This document shows, piece after piece, positions 51,095 to 63,424 of a stretch of 64,000 nucleotides of DNA. Source of the DNA: Mesostigma viride. Taxonomy: Eukaryota; Streptophyta; Mesostigmatophyceae; Mesostigmatales; Mesostigmataceae. The translations under genes and the position numbers were made by a program. The notes under the pieces are model-generated. The model was not told where the DNA came from and did no database searches. It saw only the letters and a list, made by a program, of their open reading frames with translations. The DNA lies in assembly GCA_009746045.1 (NCBI GenBank), contig RPFO01000667.1, positions 4,054,273 through 4,118,272 of the forward strand, read 5' to 3'. The stretch's first letter is position 1, and every line of letters begins with the position of its first letter.

Positions 51095-52990
51095 ATGATG
51101 ACCCCGAAAGCAAAACGAGGCTTGGAAAAGGATCGAGCCTTCCGGCTCCCAGCCCAACCCACTCGCCATCGTCCTTGCCCAGACGTCTGGGCCCGCAAAC
51201 CCCTCGGCAGCAAACCCATCGCCAAGCGCCTCGCCAGAGCCCAAGAAATTCTGCTACGACACATGCAAATGGCGACAATACCTAGACTACGCATGCTTTA
51301 CGTTCAGCGGCTGGCTGCGACTGACCGACGCACAAGTGCTGCGCCGAGATATGCCAGTACTACGCACTGGAACACAAGCTCCGTGGGCCCGAGGGGCCCA
51401 TCCCCGCCGACAACGTGGAGGAGTTCCTCGTGCCCTGCCAGAATTCAACCATCGCCTCGCCATCCCGGTGGGGCCCACTTCGAATGTTCCGAAAAGTGTG
51501 ATGTCCACTTTTTGGTCGTTCTTCGGACTTTTTCGACAAGCGTCACTCTGCAAAGTGACCCGTCGTGCGAAATCGTGCGAAATATGCTGAAATCGTGCGA
51601 AATTTGCTGAAATCGTGCGAAATCGGGCAAAAAATAGTGTGAATTCATGTGAAAAATGTCGACGGTAAAAAATTTCGATGTTTACAACGTGTGTGAATTC
51701 AAGCAAAATTTTGTCAAGCGTCACGTACTCCACAAACTGACCCTTGGTTGAAATCCATGCGACATTGTGCGAAATTGTGCAAAATCGTGCGAAATCGTGC
51801 AAAATCGTGCAAAAATGCGTGAAAATTTTGCGAAAATCACGCGAAAACCATGCGAACTCGTGCGACATTTTTTGCGCGGTCTTCGAAAATAGCGAAAAAG
51901 TGTCACACACTTGGCTTGGACGCCGGAACATTTGAAGTGGGCCCGGCCTCCTCTTCAGCTTCTTCAAGCTAACTGAACGCGACCTCGTCGCTAGGCTCCG
52001 CAACCCAGCCTGCCCTGCGCAGCCGGCAGCCACACCGGCTCCCTCTATCTGCAAAGATGACATCCGAGCAGTGCTGGAGGAGCACGTGACCTGGCCGCTG
52101 GAGCTGAGAAGATGACATTGATGACCACAGCGCTCAACATGGTGGAGGCCAAGGTCTTTAATATGGAAACCAAGGTCGCACACAAGCTTCAACCTCAGCT
52201 CACGGCACTGCAGACCGCGGCGCAGGCCTCTGATGCGCATGCCGCCCTCCTCTCCCGCCTTAACCAGGTGGAGGGCAAGTGCGGCGTGCTCATGAAGAAG
52301 CTTCGGAAGCCATCACCGCCCACTGACCGAGGCCCTGGCTACACAGGTCCCCAAGATAGCGGAGCAGACGGCCACCATCGCATCCCAGCCACCCCGGCAA
52401 GATGCTCTCGCCGGACCGCCCGCCGCTCTCCTATGCGGACCTGCTGCGGTCAGCGACCGCCTCAACCACTGACGCCATCGCCACGAAACTCCAGGAGCTG
52501 GAGGGCCACTGCCACTGGGCTGAACAACGGGAGGCCACCGACCGCACTCGCCGCGAGTGCCGAGTGGTGCTGCGTCGTTTTCCTTAGAAGCCAGGTGAGA
52601 CGTCAACCACCCTTGCCGACGAGCTCAAGGACCAGCTTCTTACCCTCATGGGCCTGGTAGGTGAGGTAGAACTGCGCGGGAGCCACCGCCTTCCCCACTC
52701 GATCACGGGACAAGGCGGCTCCCCCACCAGTCCTGCTCACCTTCCCCTCCCCTGAGGACAAGCGGCGGCTCCTTTCTCGTCGCATGCAAGAGGTTGCACG
52801 ACCTCACCTGCAGATGCTGGACGACGACGTGACCCCTGCTCAGCAGCAGCAGCGACGCGACTCGGACCTGTGGCCTGAATACCTCCGCCACAAGCAGGAC
52901 CCCAGAAGCCCAAGGTGAACTCGGGAGGGGCGGGGACCTGATGATCAACCACAAGATGTGGACGCCCCCTGCGGGCTAGAATAGCCCTTA
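51095..52990 (+). mobile_element. LINE ORF1 relic, split by an inserted TIR element
   Basis: Coding-like pieces on the plus strand: 51095-51470 (Arg/Ala-rich N-terminal part), then after the insertion a coiled coil at about 52110-52300 (MVEAKVFNMETKVAHKLQPQ), and near 52600-52915 an RRM-like end with VLLTFPSPEDKRRLLSRRMQ and QMLDDDVTPAQQQQRRDSDL. That end follows the same order as the ORF1 at 6630-7829 (VV.., DKR..L..R, D...TPAQ..R). Frames change several times, so the ORF is broken. The stretch 52990-53276 shows no gene. Confidence 0.6.
51471..51944. mobile_element. 474-bp TIR element with GAAATCGTGC repeats
   Basis: GGGCCCACTTCGAATGTTCC at the left is mirrored by GGAACATTTGAAGTGGGCCC at the right. 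Because GGGCCC is itself a palindrome, part of it may be target duplication rather than TIR. The interior has many copies of TCGTGCGAAA / GTGCGAAATC in two blocks (51570-51630 and 51760-51890). Confidence 0.6.
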
Positions 52991-53276
52991 GTTAGTAGCT
53001 TGTAATAATTGGTAGTCACTGCAGCCATGGCAGCCATGCCTAGAATGTTTGCATAGCCGTGTGCCCGTGCCACCATACGTAGTCACGTGCACCGCTAACA
53101 CACGGTACACATTACACAACGTCATAGCCTTTGCTTAGCCCTTGTATACAGCCATGCTATACGTCCTGGCTATGACCAGATTACTTGCCCACGCTCCTTG
53201 TTATGATATGCTCACATGGGTCTTATTAGTATAGTGATGAAGGGAAGTCTTATTAGTAGTGATGAAGGACTCACAG

Positions 53277-53445
53277 AAGGAGACCACCCCCAAGTCTGTG
53301 GGGGCTCCGCGTGTGACCGCGTATGGCATCCACCATAGCGATTCGGGCCGTGGTGCCCGCATGACCCTGTAACTAGGACCTAGGTAGCTTACACCATACA
53401 TTCCATCCCATGTTAATGCTCCGTGACTCCCAAACGGGAGTACGA
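53277..53445 (+). mobile_element. Third LINE 3' end copy, with classic hairpin
   Basis: Parallel to 49799-49993 up to CCATTCCATCCCATG-type sequence, then TTAATGCTCCGTG and the hairpin ACTCCC-AAAC-GGGAGT (53426-53441). The Ty3/Gypsy LTR at 53446 interrupts it immediately after. Confidence 0.75.
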
Positions 53446-53832
53446 TGTTACGTCCCGGCCCTTTTGGTCGGACGTAACAATGGAATAGATTACCAAGGCA
53501 GTTTGGCCTGTTGTAATGGTTTGTATGGATTTTGGTTATTGTGTGAATTGGACTAGTTATTTTGGTCCTAGGTTGACCTTTTAGGAGCCGGCGCAGTGGC
53601 GTCGCGCCAGTTCTGGGTTCGACTGTAGTTCTATGCGTGGATCCTGTAGTTGAGGGTCGATGTCGGCCCGGATCCTACGTGGAATGATTGACTGGGATTG
53701 TTCTAGAAGGATTGGCGTTGTATCTGCGCCGCAACCGACCTAGGTTAAATTAGTCCAAGGACGAGAGTCTCGTCCTCTTGGTTTGATGAATGTTAAGTGC
53801 GAAAACGCCTTCACATTGAGCCTGGGGCAGTT

Positions 53833-56308
53833 TGTTAAATTACGGAGGAGGAGGAAAGATCTTTTTGACCCCTTGTTACCCAATGTGATGACAGCCACAA
53901 AATATTGCTTGGTTGATTAAATATATTACTTTGGGGTTGGTCTCCAACAAGGAGGTAGGCCTCAACTAGAGGTCAATCCCATCCAACAAGGATGGGCTTG
54001 GGCAAACAATGCCACTACACAATCTCAACAAGAGACTGTTGCATACTCAACAAGAGCATGGCTTTAGGCTACCAACAAGGCAGCCATACCCAACTAGGGC
54101 TTACCCATACACATGGGGACCAACAAGGTAGATTTCTCGTGTACCATGAGTCACTTATTATGTGGAAGGGACAAAGTCCTTCAGTGGCGGCTACACTGTT
54201 TACTACCGTTGATCCATTACAAATCTGACGGTACGAAATTGAGCAAACTTTTCACCACAAGTGACGGTGACCAACATTAGTTGGCACGACGTTATGGCAT
54301 GCGGGGACTAGGCCACAGCGCCTCCTAGGCAGCGCCAGAAACGTACAATAGTTCACTATAGAAATTCATGCAACCACTAGCATGTCCATAAATGATATGC
54401 GTATATAGTGTCGAGGTACAGGATTAACTTGTATACTCACTCAACTGTTTTCAATAAGAAAACTAGCGCCGTAAAGGACACGGCAAGCACTACCTAGCCC
54501 TCACAATCTTGGCCAGAAATACGGTGGGCGGAAGCGATTATTAAGGACGCATTCCTAATTATTCCCCCGTTTACAGAAAGTTGGCCACAACATTACATGG
54601 GCTAGCAAACGGGCACAACCAGGATTATCTAAAATCCTGACACCCCCTTGCACGTTGCTGGGATTGACTCAAACAACTGTGCTCCCCCCTTACTTAGGCA
54701 GTAGGGCTTGCCGGGTAGAAACAACCCTGCCACTCCCCCCTTACACGGTAAGCCAAAACATGACGACTTCAAATCAATGCAGTTGTCGAAAAGCTTGAGG
54801 AACTGAAACGTGTGATGGCTTGTTAAAACCGGAAGAAAGAGACGAATCCGAGGACGTCACAAATGGCTCAAAAAGAGGAGCCACGTAAAAGTTGCATGTC
54901 GGCAAAGGTCCGTCAGCTGGCGCCACGGAAATGAGTGTTGTTGGCGTTGTATCAAACCGATGACGACGTATGATAGCTTGTTGAAACGAGCATAAAATTC
55001 CGCGTCGATGGACGCCTAGCACGGTCCAAACGGATGTGCTGTTGACGAGAAAGATGAGAAATTCCGGAAATCCGCTGGTCCGAACAGGAATGAACGTAGT
55101 TGCCGTAGTACTAAACAGCTTGGGGCGCGTTATGGCTTGATAGAACCGCCACAGAATGCCCTTTTCAACGACACCTCAACGGTCTTAAACAGATGAGTCG
55201 TTAAAAAGATATGCGCACTGACAAGCTGGCCACGTAGGTCGGCGCGAACTTGAGTAACTTTTGCACCAGGATGCCGATGGCAGCGTTCTTGGCGGCGTTG
55301 AAACGAGGACGATGTGACGCTTCCAACGCATCTAAGAGCGGTGAAAAATAATGTCCCAGTCAAAAGATCTGCACGCTCAAAGTTGGGTACCTGGCTGCAG
55401 GCCGACCGCTCAAAAACGGGATCAGGAAAGTGCGGCTTTTGGAAAAACGGTTTACGGCTCAAGAAATGGGTTCATGGGTCACTCCCATACCGATACCATG
55501 TTAAATTACGGAGGAGGAGGAAAGATCTTTTTGACCCCTTGTTACCCAATGTGATGACAGCCACAAAATATTGCTTGGTTGATTAAATATATTACTTTGG
55601 GGTTGGTCTCCAACAAGGAGGTAGGCCTCAACTAGAGGTCAATCCCATCCAACAAGGATGGGCTTGGGCAAACAATGCCACTACACAATCTCAACAAGAG
55701 ACTGTTGCATACTCAACAAGAGCATGGCTTTAGGCTACCAACAAGGCAGCCATACCCAACTAGGGCTTACCCATACACATGGGGACCAACAAGGTAGATT
55801 TCTCGTGTACCATGAGTCACTTATTATGTGGAAGGGACAAAGTCCTTCAGTGGCGGCTACACTGTTTACTACCGTTGATCCATTACAAATCTGACGGTAC
55901 GAAATTGAGCAAACTTTTCACCACAAGTGACGGTGACCAACATTAGTTGGCACGACGTTATGGCATGCGGGGACTAGGCCACAGCGCCTCCTAGGCAGCG
56001 CCAGAAACGTACAATAGTTCACTATAGAAATTCATGCAACCACTAGCATGTCCATAAATGATATGCGTATATAGTGTCGAGGTACAGGATTAACTTGTAT
56101 ACTCACTCAACTGTTTTCAATAAGAAAACTAGCGCCGTAAAGGACACGGCAAGCACTACCTAGCCCTCACAATCTTGGCCAGAAATACGGTGGGCGGAAG
56201 CGATTATTAAGGACGCATTCCTAATTATTCCCCCGTTTACAGAAAGTTGGCCACAACATTACATGGGCTAGCAAACGGGCACAACCAGGATTATCTAAAA
56301 TCCTGACA
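53833..56308 (-). mobile_element. 2.5-kb non-autonomous LTR element (TRIM/LARD-like) inserted in the older LTR
   Basis: Two 810-bp LTRs (53833-54642 and 55499-56308) appear identical, with TG...CA ends and a 5-bp duplication CAGTT on both sides (53828-53832 and 56309-56313). The 856-bp interior carries no recognisable gag or pol. On the minus strand a primer-binding-like TGGTATCGGTATGGGAG directly follows the right-hand LTR, and a polypurine tract GCAAGGGGG directly precedes the left-hand one, so the element points to the left. Identical LTRs indicate a very recent insertion. Confidence 0.9.
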
Positions 56309-56510
56309 CAGTTATCCATTTGTAATTGGTATTGCTAGCCAATATAAGTGTGTACAATTAGCTTGGCATCACGCCGCGGTGCCAGATATCTCACGACTCA
56401 CGTCGTGAAGCGCAATCTACATTAGGCCACCTTGAATTAATCCTAATTCCGGCAAGGAGGATCTTTCGCTTCGTAGCTCAGGCTAGGTGTGTCTGGGCCG
56501 GGACGTAACA

Positions 56511-57260
56511 CTGGTTATCGGAGGAAATGTGCTGGAGAGGTCAGCTAACTCTCGCGGAGAGGGTTAGGGAGGCCAATTAGGATACCAAGGCGGGGCTTGG
56601 CGTATAGATAGAGGTTTCGGATTCATCTATTGCCGACAGGTCGGCGGCCAGCCCGTAAGGGAGTCAACGACGATCTAGAAAGCAAGTGATTAGTCTGGGA
56701 TACTCGGCGGGGCCAGCCATGGTCCTGTGGTGAGGTGCTGTCAACGATAGCGTCCATTTCCCCTGTTTTCAACGACACCTAGTGGCGGCCAGGGCTTGCC
56801 TTCAACGACACCAGGTGGGGGCAAGCTCAGGGGTGATTAACGTCATTGACGATGGTACGTCCCCTAGTTTAGATTTATTCCTTTATAAGCTATGACTGTG
56901 GAAGGCTAGCTTGCGAGCTCGCCTTCTTTCCGGGACCGCACGCGTAGGGGGTTTATGTTAAACATTGTACCCTCTGTAGGTGTTTAAATGTCGTTTGTGC
57001 CAATGGACGTCGCGGAGACGGACAATTCGTTGTTTGACCGCAAGGGTCGTGGGGGGGTGGTGGATACCGTCTGGCTGTTGCCGACTATGTTGACGGTGTT
57101 TACCTCCGTGTGCCTATCGTAATGTGCCCGTGCTGCTGAAGACTCGGGCGTGTGCTGTGTTAGACTCTGTTCTTCTCCCTCGTTTGCTTTGGTAAAGGTC
57201 ACTGCACCTAGAGGTAGCCCTGGGTACTCATTTTCTCCTGCTTGCAAGCTTCTGCTAGCC
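56511..57260 (+). other. Leader of the older Ty3/Gypsy element
   Basis: Non-coding leader between the LTR and the Cauli_VI-like region. CAACGACACCAGGTG and CAACGACACCTAGTG near 56770-56820 are small direct repeats. No other feature. Confidence 0.5.
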
Positions 57261-57626
57261 TACTATGTAACATGCCCAGGCGAAGGATAAATAAGGGTGG
57301 TCAATCTGGGTTTCCTTACTATGCTGTGGCCCATGATGGGGGCGAGGGTAGACCAGCCATATTTTATAGTTAATTGGAAGGCATGTGAAGAGCATATCAA
57401 GGATAAGATATTGTCTAAGGGCTCTAGTGCTAAGTGGAAGGGTTTTGATAACATCATAGAAGCTGATTGGTTTGTTAGGGAGCATATGCCATTGCCTGAG
57501 GGTCTGCACACCACTCGTGAATGCTCTCAAACACCCACGTCTAGCAAGGTAGATAGCAGTCAGGAGGTGGGGACGGCAGTTACAGTCACCTTCTCCCAGC
57601 TGACCATGGGTCCTAGCAGACAATAG
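57261..57626 (+). other. Degraded Cauli_VI-like region of the older Ty3/Gypsy element
   Basis: Separate pieces with the family's signatures occur in order: PYYAVAHDGGEGRPAIF, then WKACEEHI and KWKGFDNIIEADWFV. They sit in the same place (before gag) as the intact ORF at 35148-35540. Broken. Confidence 0.6.
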
Positions 57627-57647
57627 AGGGGATTACCACTAGGGCGT

Positions 57648-59748
57648 TTAACCCTTAAATGGTACTGGTACCTATTTCTAGTTACCAGTTTTACTGGTAA
57701 CTAGAAATAGGTACCAGTTTTAGAACCGAGCTGGCGCGAATGCCAGAAGTAGTATCCATGATATTATTAGATCTGCTGCTAGATCTAGATGTGTACTACA
57801 GCTTGCAACCGGACATCACTATATTTGGACAAGTGTACAGGGAGGTATGAAGTACCAAAGTACAGGGGGTACCCAGTAAAATGGGACGAAACGTGGATGT
57901 AAAATATTGACGTGTATGCAAATTCGAGGCTATGGCGGTGCAGAAAATTGATTGGTGTAGGAGCATCGATGCATGGATCCGTTCCAAATTTTGTAGGCAT
58001 AATTTGTACGTTATAAAAATGCTGTAGCCGCAGTCACGCAACATCTAATGATGCGCGCAGTTTTCTCGGGCTGGATTTTATTGCGGCAGGGCGCGTTTTT
58101 TGCCTGGGCGGTGATGATGGAGCTAGATCTTGTTGTTTGACGTCGTATCATGGGGTGTTTCGCCACGAATAGTTTTTATATATTGTGTTTCGCATATTCC
58201 ATTAGCGCTCATTGGCCGGGAAAGTCGCGAGGCACCTTCTTGCCTCCGGCGTGCTAACTCCCGCAAGACCCATAATTTGCGGTTTCGACCTGGCGCAGTT
58301 TAGTATCCCAGCGTCGGCCATCGACAAGGTAAAGCTGTTCTATCGTTCGGTAAGTAATCTTGGACCTGTAATAAAAAATTTGATAGGCTTAAAGTCACTA
58401 TTTTACTACTCTATGGATTGGTCAATGGTGGTTGTTGCACACAACCACTGCGATCAGTTTTTCATCCGTTTTCTTCATGATTAGCCGTGTTTACACCAAA
58501 TATACGAAAATAACGATTGATATAACATTTAGAAAAGTGGTTTATGGTATCACGATGGTTTTTACTGCCTAAGAACTTCAAGACAGTTGGTATTCTGACC
58601 TGTTTTAGGTTGGCCTTTTTGCTTTGCTAGTATGGGAAGCCTGCGCCATTGTGCAGTCACTCCATGTAACAAGCATGGAAGCCCCAGTGCCTTGCTGGCA
58701 TAAAATACAATGTCAGTGCATTGTCTCTATATTCTTTCACTTCGGCCATGCACATGGAGGTCGTTTCTAATGTTTTGGATGCATGTGTAACACAGCCCCT
58801 TGCACCCCCTTGCTACATGTGCACTTGGGCCTTGGCATAGTGTCATACTTACTATTAGCCCTTGCTAGCTACCATATGGTTTTATTTCTTCACACCAACA
58901 TGAAATATAGTTGAAGCCGCACGTTAGTGATGATTTGAGCTTTACATGGCAACATGTAAAGCTCAAAGATCACCACTACCGTGACAATGCCTCTTGTTGC
59001 TGTGTTGTTGCTTCGTACGATTAGCAGCTAATATAATCAAGCCCAGCATAAAATGAGCTTCAACTAGCATTGTCACCATGCTAGGCCTTTTGGAACACGC
59101 TTATTAGAGCATCGCCATGTGAGAAAAATGAGCATGTGGTAGTTAGTGTGTTGGCTATAGTCTTCGCCCTTGTACCATGCCATGATACGTAGGAGTGCAG
59201 CTGTCCATTGGCGTTGTGATCTATGTTTGGATGCTATAGTGCATGTTCTGTAGGCTGGGATTGATGAAACTATGCATGCCTTGCCATCTATGATGTTTTT
59301 TGACGATGTGGACTAGGAAACTTGCCTTGTAATGATAGCAATTGTACCAAGGAAACTGGTCCCTATTTTTAGTCACCAGTTATTTTTAGATCTGCCTGAT
59401 GGGTCCCTGGGACAACCTCCGGTGTCAGTGTTCAGTAGCCATGCCCAGCTACCTGTGCAACTGCCTTTACGAGGCCAGGGTCAACTTCACCGTCTAAACG
59501 TCCAATAATGCATGATAAGTGTGTCATGTCTCGCACCCAGCGCCCCCCCTGGGGGGGGTCCTTAATATGTACCCATAGGACAGTGCAACATGACCAATGG
59601 CATGACCCCCAAGTAACTATATATATGTGTGTGCTTTGGTCCCAATATGGATAGTAAAATTGTTATTAGGTTGGTTTGTGGACCTTATAATGCAAAGTGC
59701 AACTGGTAACTACTTTTAGGAACCAGTTGGACACCATCCAAGGGTTAA
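57648..59748. mobile_element. piggyBac-like non-autonomous element, 2.1 kb, TTAA-flanked
   Basis: TTAA at both ends (57648-57651 and 59745-59748), followed by CCCTTAAATGGT at the left and, inverted, CCCTTGGATGGT at the right. The similarity continues inward for about 45 bp (TGGT.CCTA....AGTTACCAGTT). TTAA targets with CCC-starting termini are typical of piggyBac elements. A perfect 26-bp-arm hairpin lies at 57664-57718, related AACTGGT...ACCAGTT palindromes at 59358 and 59701, and another hairpin (TTTGAGCTTTACATG arms) at 58934-58967. Only short frames are inside (for example 58212-58484); no transposase recognised. It splits the leader of the older Ty3/Gypsy element. Confidence 0.75.
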
Positions 59749-59786
59749 TACTAGGTACTATACCTATAGATAGCTAGTACGTGGTT

Positions 59787-59907
<121 letters not shown>

Positions 59908-60106
59908 GGGGAGGTGTTGCCTGCAGTGTAAGGTACTGGTACGAGCACCATGCCAACACGGTTGCAAACAAGGAACGTCAGAGAGACAGAAGACGAGACC
60001 AGAGAAAGGGACTCAGAGAATAGAGAGGTAGAACAGGTAGACAACCACGAGCAAGGTATAGAGGTGGTAGAGGTACCACCGCACGTCCAAGTATGGACAG
60101 GTACAG

Positions 60107-60295
60107 GTGATCGAGGTCATGGAGAGACCTGCGGAAGGCTCCCCACGATCCAGAGACCAGAACCTTAGGAGCCCAGCGGATGGGGACAATCTAGACTCCA
60201 TAATAGGACAAGATGATGACAGGCGTGACCGAGAGATGCTTCAAGGGGACTCGCAGCAGCAGCGACAGCAGCAGCAGCACCAGCAACAGCAGCAA

Positions 60296-60327
<32 letters not shown>

Positions 60328-60328
60328 A

Positions 60329-60386
<58 letters not shown>

Positions 60387-62264
60387 CACCGCAGCAGCAA
60401 CGGCAACAACAGCAACTCCGGCCGCAGCAACAACAACCTCAGACGAGACCACAATGGCTATCACAAGACCCTGAGCAGCATGGAGACGAGAATGAAGATA
60501 CCCTGCACTACCGTTATCGGCAGCCCGCCACAGGGCGGCCATTGCATCCTTGGGCAGGGCGGGGGCGTCCCCAGGGACCTCCGCCGGTCTCCACCCACCG
60601 GGGCAGACGTAGAGTGTCCTTCGGCAGTACTTCCCTGTTACCCACGGCACTATGGAATTCGGATGACGACCGGGTGAGATTCCAGGGGCAGATTATGAGT
60701 TTGGCGATCTGGAAGGGACCGGTGAGGATGACGAGGATCCAGGGACACAGGGCCCGCCCGTTGGTACCCATAGACCACGGGCCCGGCTAGGGGATGACAG
60801 AAGCAGCGCCACTGCCCGAGACGAGGAGACTCATACGCCGGTCCAGCGTCCTGTACCCCAACCACAGCGTCCACGGGCACATGACAGCAGCGTGGTCCCC
60901 TCGCCCGCGACCGTCAGCAACCTGAATTTCAGCAGGGTGGCATTGGATGACCCGGGGTATGAACACCCCTCATCGGTACAGGTGCGGCGGACGCACGGTA
61001 CGCCGGCCAGATCCGGATCTCTCCCCCGGTCGCAGCTAGCCCCCAGCATTCGGCTCCATCTCCTACAGAGAGGTCGGTGGGCCTAAGATCAACACGGTAA
61101 AGGCCCCACCGATGCCTACCTTCAAGAATGTACCCAAGCTGCACGCGGACATGAAACCGCGAGAGGTCGACGAATGGGGACGCATGTGGCAACAGCAGTA
61201 TACCGTCTGGTGCAATCACAACAGCTGGGAACTTGCCACCTGTGATCTGATCCCGCATGTGGTCAACACCTGCATGGACCCCTCGGTGGTGAGCATCTTG
61301 AACTGTGAGAGCATCGCATCCCAGTCGTACCCGCAAACCGTGGAGGAGTTGATGGACCGGGTGCGCCGCAAGTTGGTACCCCCAGACGCAGTAATCCACG
61401 AGCGACTCGCCTTCGGCAAGCTGCGCCAGGCCGGGGACCACTCTGTATCGCGAGTTTCTGTCCAAGTTTGAGTCCAGCGCCGCTTTATACCTGACCGACA
61501 TGACCTGGTACGAGTACAAGATCAGATTCATCGAGGCACTCAGTCCCGAGCTGCAGGACGAGGTACTAAAGCACTACGCTGAGGTTCCTTGGGAGGAGTG
61601 GGACATCTTGAACATCCAGAGATATCTTCTGCAGGTGGCCGATGTGGTGACTCGCGGGCGCGTACCCTGCGCAGTGCGTCGTTTCTTCAGGCCAGCTCCC
61701 CCGCGGCGGGTGAATCAAATGTACTCCACTGAGTTCGCCGGCGAGGAGGAGGACGACTACCTCGACGATCCTGATGATGGCTACACTGACCAGGGTATCA
61801 ATGCGATTGACGCTAGCAAGGCACGGTGCTTCATGTGCAGCGAGGTGGGACACCTCAAACGTGACTGCCCCAAGCTCCGGGGCAAACACGCCGGTCGCGG
61901 TGCAGGGGAGGCTGAGCCCAGTGTTCGCTTCTCTGGGCCAGCATTCGGCAGCCGCCCCGACTCCTCCGGTCCCCGGGACAGACCCCGCAACGCGGGCGAG
62001 CGGGCGGCTCGCCTGCAGCATGCCAGACAAGTCCCGACTCAGTACCAGCAGCCGCGCCCACCCGCGACCAGCTCCACCAAGGGCGTGTTGCGTGCGGTTA
62101 ACGAGATTGAGGCGCGGCGACAGTCCTCCTCTTCCGGTCAGACGCACGCAGTGGCTGGCTACGAGTATGAAGACGAGGAGGAGGCGGACGAAGAGGAGGA
62201 GGGGGGGGAAGAGGGCGGGCGGTCGGGCGAGGCGGCCTCCCGTCCCACCGCTCCTCGGGAGTAG
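60107..62264 (+). other. gag: gag region of the older Ty3/Gypsy element (broken)
   Basis: Parts in order: an acidic/polyglutamine N-terminal part; a capsid-like part near 61112-61600 (VPKLHADMKPREVDEWGRMW, ILNCESIASQSYPQTVEELM) that aligns with the young copy's gag; and a CCHC knuckle CFMCSEVGHLKRDCPK near 61829-61876, followed by an acidic tail. Broken over several frames. A purine run (GGAGGAGGGGGGGGAAGAGG) at about 62195 sits near the gag end, as in the young copy. Confidence 0.75.
60249..60400. repeat. (CAG/CAA)n polyglutamine tract
   Basis: CAG and CAA codons in the gag frame give about 45 nearly continuous Gln. The mixture of CAG and CAA suggests selection or age rather than a fresh pure-CAG expansion. 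Confidence 0.9.
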
Positions 62265-62439
62265 TAGCCTTACCCGTGGGACTGGGCCCCGGGGTAGATG
62301 ATAGGGTAGAGAAATCAGATAGTAGTCCTGACGCGGAGTCAATTAGATTAGAGGTAGACGTCAATAACGTGGCTTCCGGCTCAGACGCGGCCACCCAACC
62401 GGCGCGCGTATCTCAAGGAGGTTCGCGACATTTGTTTCT

Positions 62440-63200
62440 TTTCAGTGGAGGGTTATTGGTTCCTCCCACCGTCCTTGATCCGTATTTGAAAGAGAAAACT
62501 GTCATGGACGTGAAGTTTTTGGTCGACACCGGCGCCTCCACGTCCTTCATCAACGAGGCCCTGGTGCGCCGACTGGGTCTGATCCCACGACCGCACAACA
62601 CGGCAGTGCATGTGACCTATTCGGATGGCCGGCGACACCAATCGCCAGGCTTGGCAGACATCAAGGGCGTGCTGCAAGGCACGCCGGTGGACTTGGTGGC
62701 GACTATTGCGCCGCTGGGCGCTGCAGACATCATCATTGGGGTGGACTGGTTGGACAAGCAGGATGTAGACATCAGTGTACGCCGACGAGTAGTTTGGTTT
62801 CCGGATGGATCCTTTTGGTGCCCCGACAGTGAGTACAGGGCACAGGCCGCCGAGGTACCTAACATATTACACACGATCGAGCGCTCGGCGGACGGGCCTC
62901 GACCAGCGTCCCAGATCCTGATGAGTAGCAAGACACTGGCACGCCAGCTTCGGAAGGGCAAGGAGTATGCGATGTACCGTATAGACCTGGATAGCACTCA
63001 GGCCATGCATGCTCAACGAGATCGGCGTCGGCTTCACTCCGGACGAGCTGGCGCGGTTCAACGCCGTCTTGGAGAAGCGCGCTACTCTCTTCGCGGATCG
63101 CACGCCCCAGTTCCCTCCCCATCGCTCGGTGCTACACCGTATCCAGGTACAGGAGGGTTCCGGGCCGACAACGTCCCCCATGTACAGTACCAACACGCGG
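62440..63200 (+). other. pol: Protease region and start of RT of the older Ty3/Gypsy element
   Basis: KFLVDTGASTSFINEALVRR near 62510-62570 is the aspartic protease, closely parallel to the young copy. DLVATIAPLGAADIIIGVDW follows, then the linker to RT (HRSVLHRIQVQEGSGPTTSP MYS). Similarity to the element ends near 63200. Broken. Confidence 0.75.
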
Positions 63201-63424
63201 TAACGCAACTAGTTACGCAACAAAGGTACTTTCCACGGCGACCGTTCGAATGTTTGTTGCGTAACTACCAAGGACCGATACGGCCCAAAGTGGTGGCGAA
63301 TTCTGTACTTGAAGTTCCGCACGAGACAGACTGACTGACTTGTTACGAGCTGACCACCGGCCCAACACGTAAAGTACGTACAGAAGTACAGAACGTAAAG
63401 AGGAGCCCCCTACATACATATTGC
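63201..63424. other. Short hairpin region at the break point
   Basis: GTTACGCAAC (63213-63222) and GTTGCGTAAC (63256-63265) form an inverted pair right where the Ty3/Gypsy similarity stops, possibly the edge of another insertion. No gene. Confidence 0.4.

Noticed and set aside
51287-52240. 317-aa minus-strand frame with HDFARFCTISHDF repeats
   Set aside because: It reads through the short GAAATCGTGC repeats of the inserted TIR element; the plus-strand LINE ORF1 pieces explain the flanks.
53992-54228. 78-aa frame repeated at 55658-55894
   Set aside because: Both lie in the identical LTRs of the non-autonomous element, have no domain, and point against its direction.
53446-56510. Solo LTR containing a nested element
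   Set aside because: The bases outside the two ends do not form a matching duplication (TACGA against CTGGT), and gag/protease of the same lineage follow, so it is a 5' LTR.
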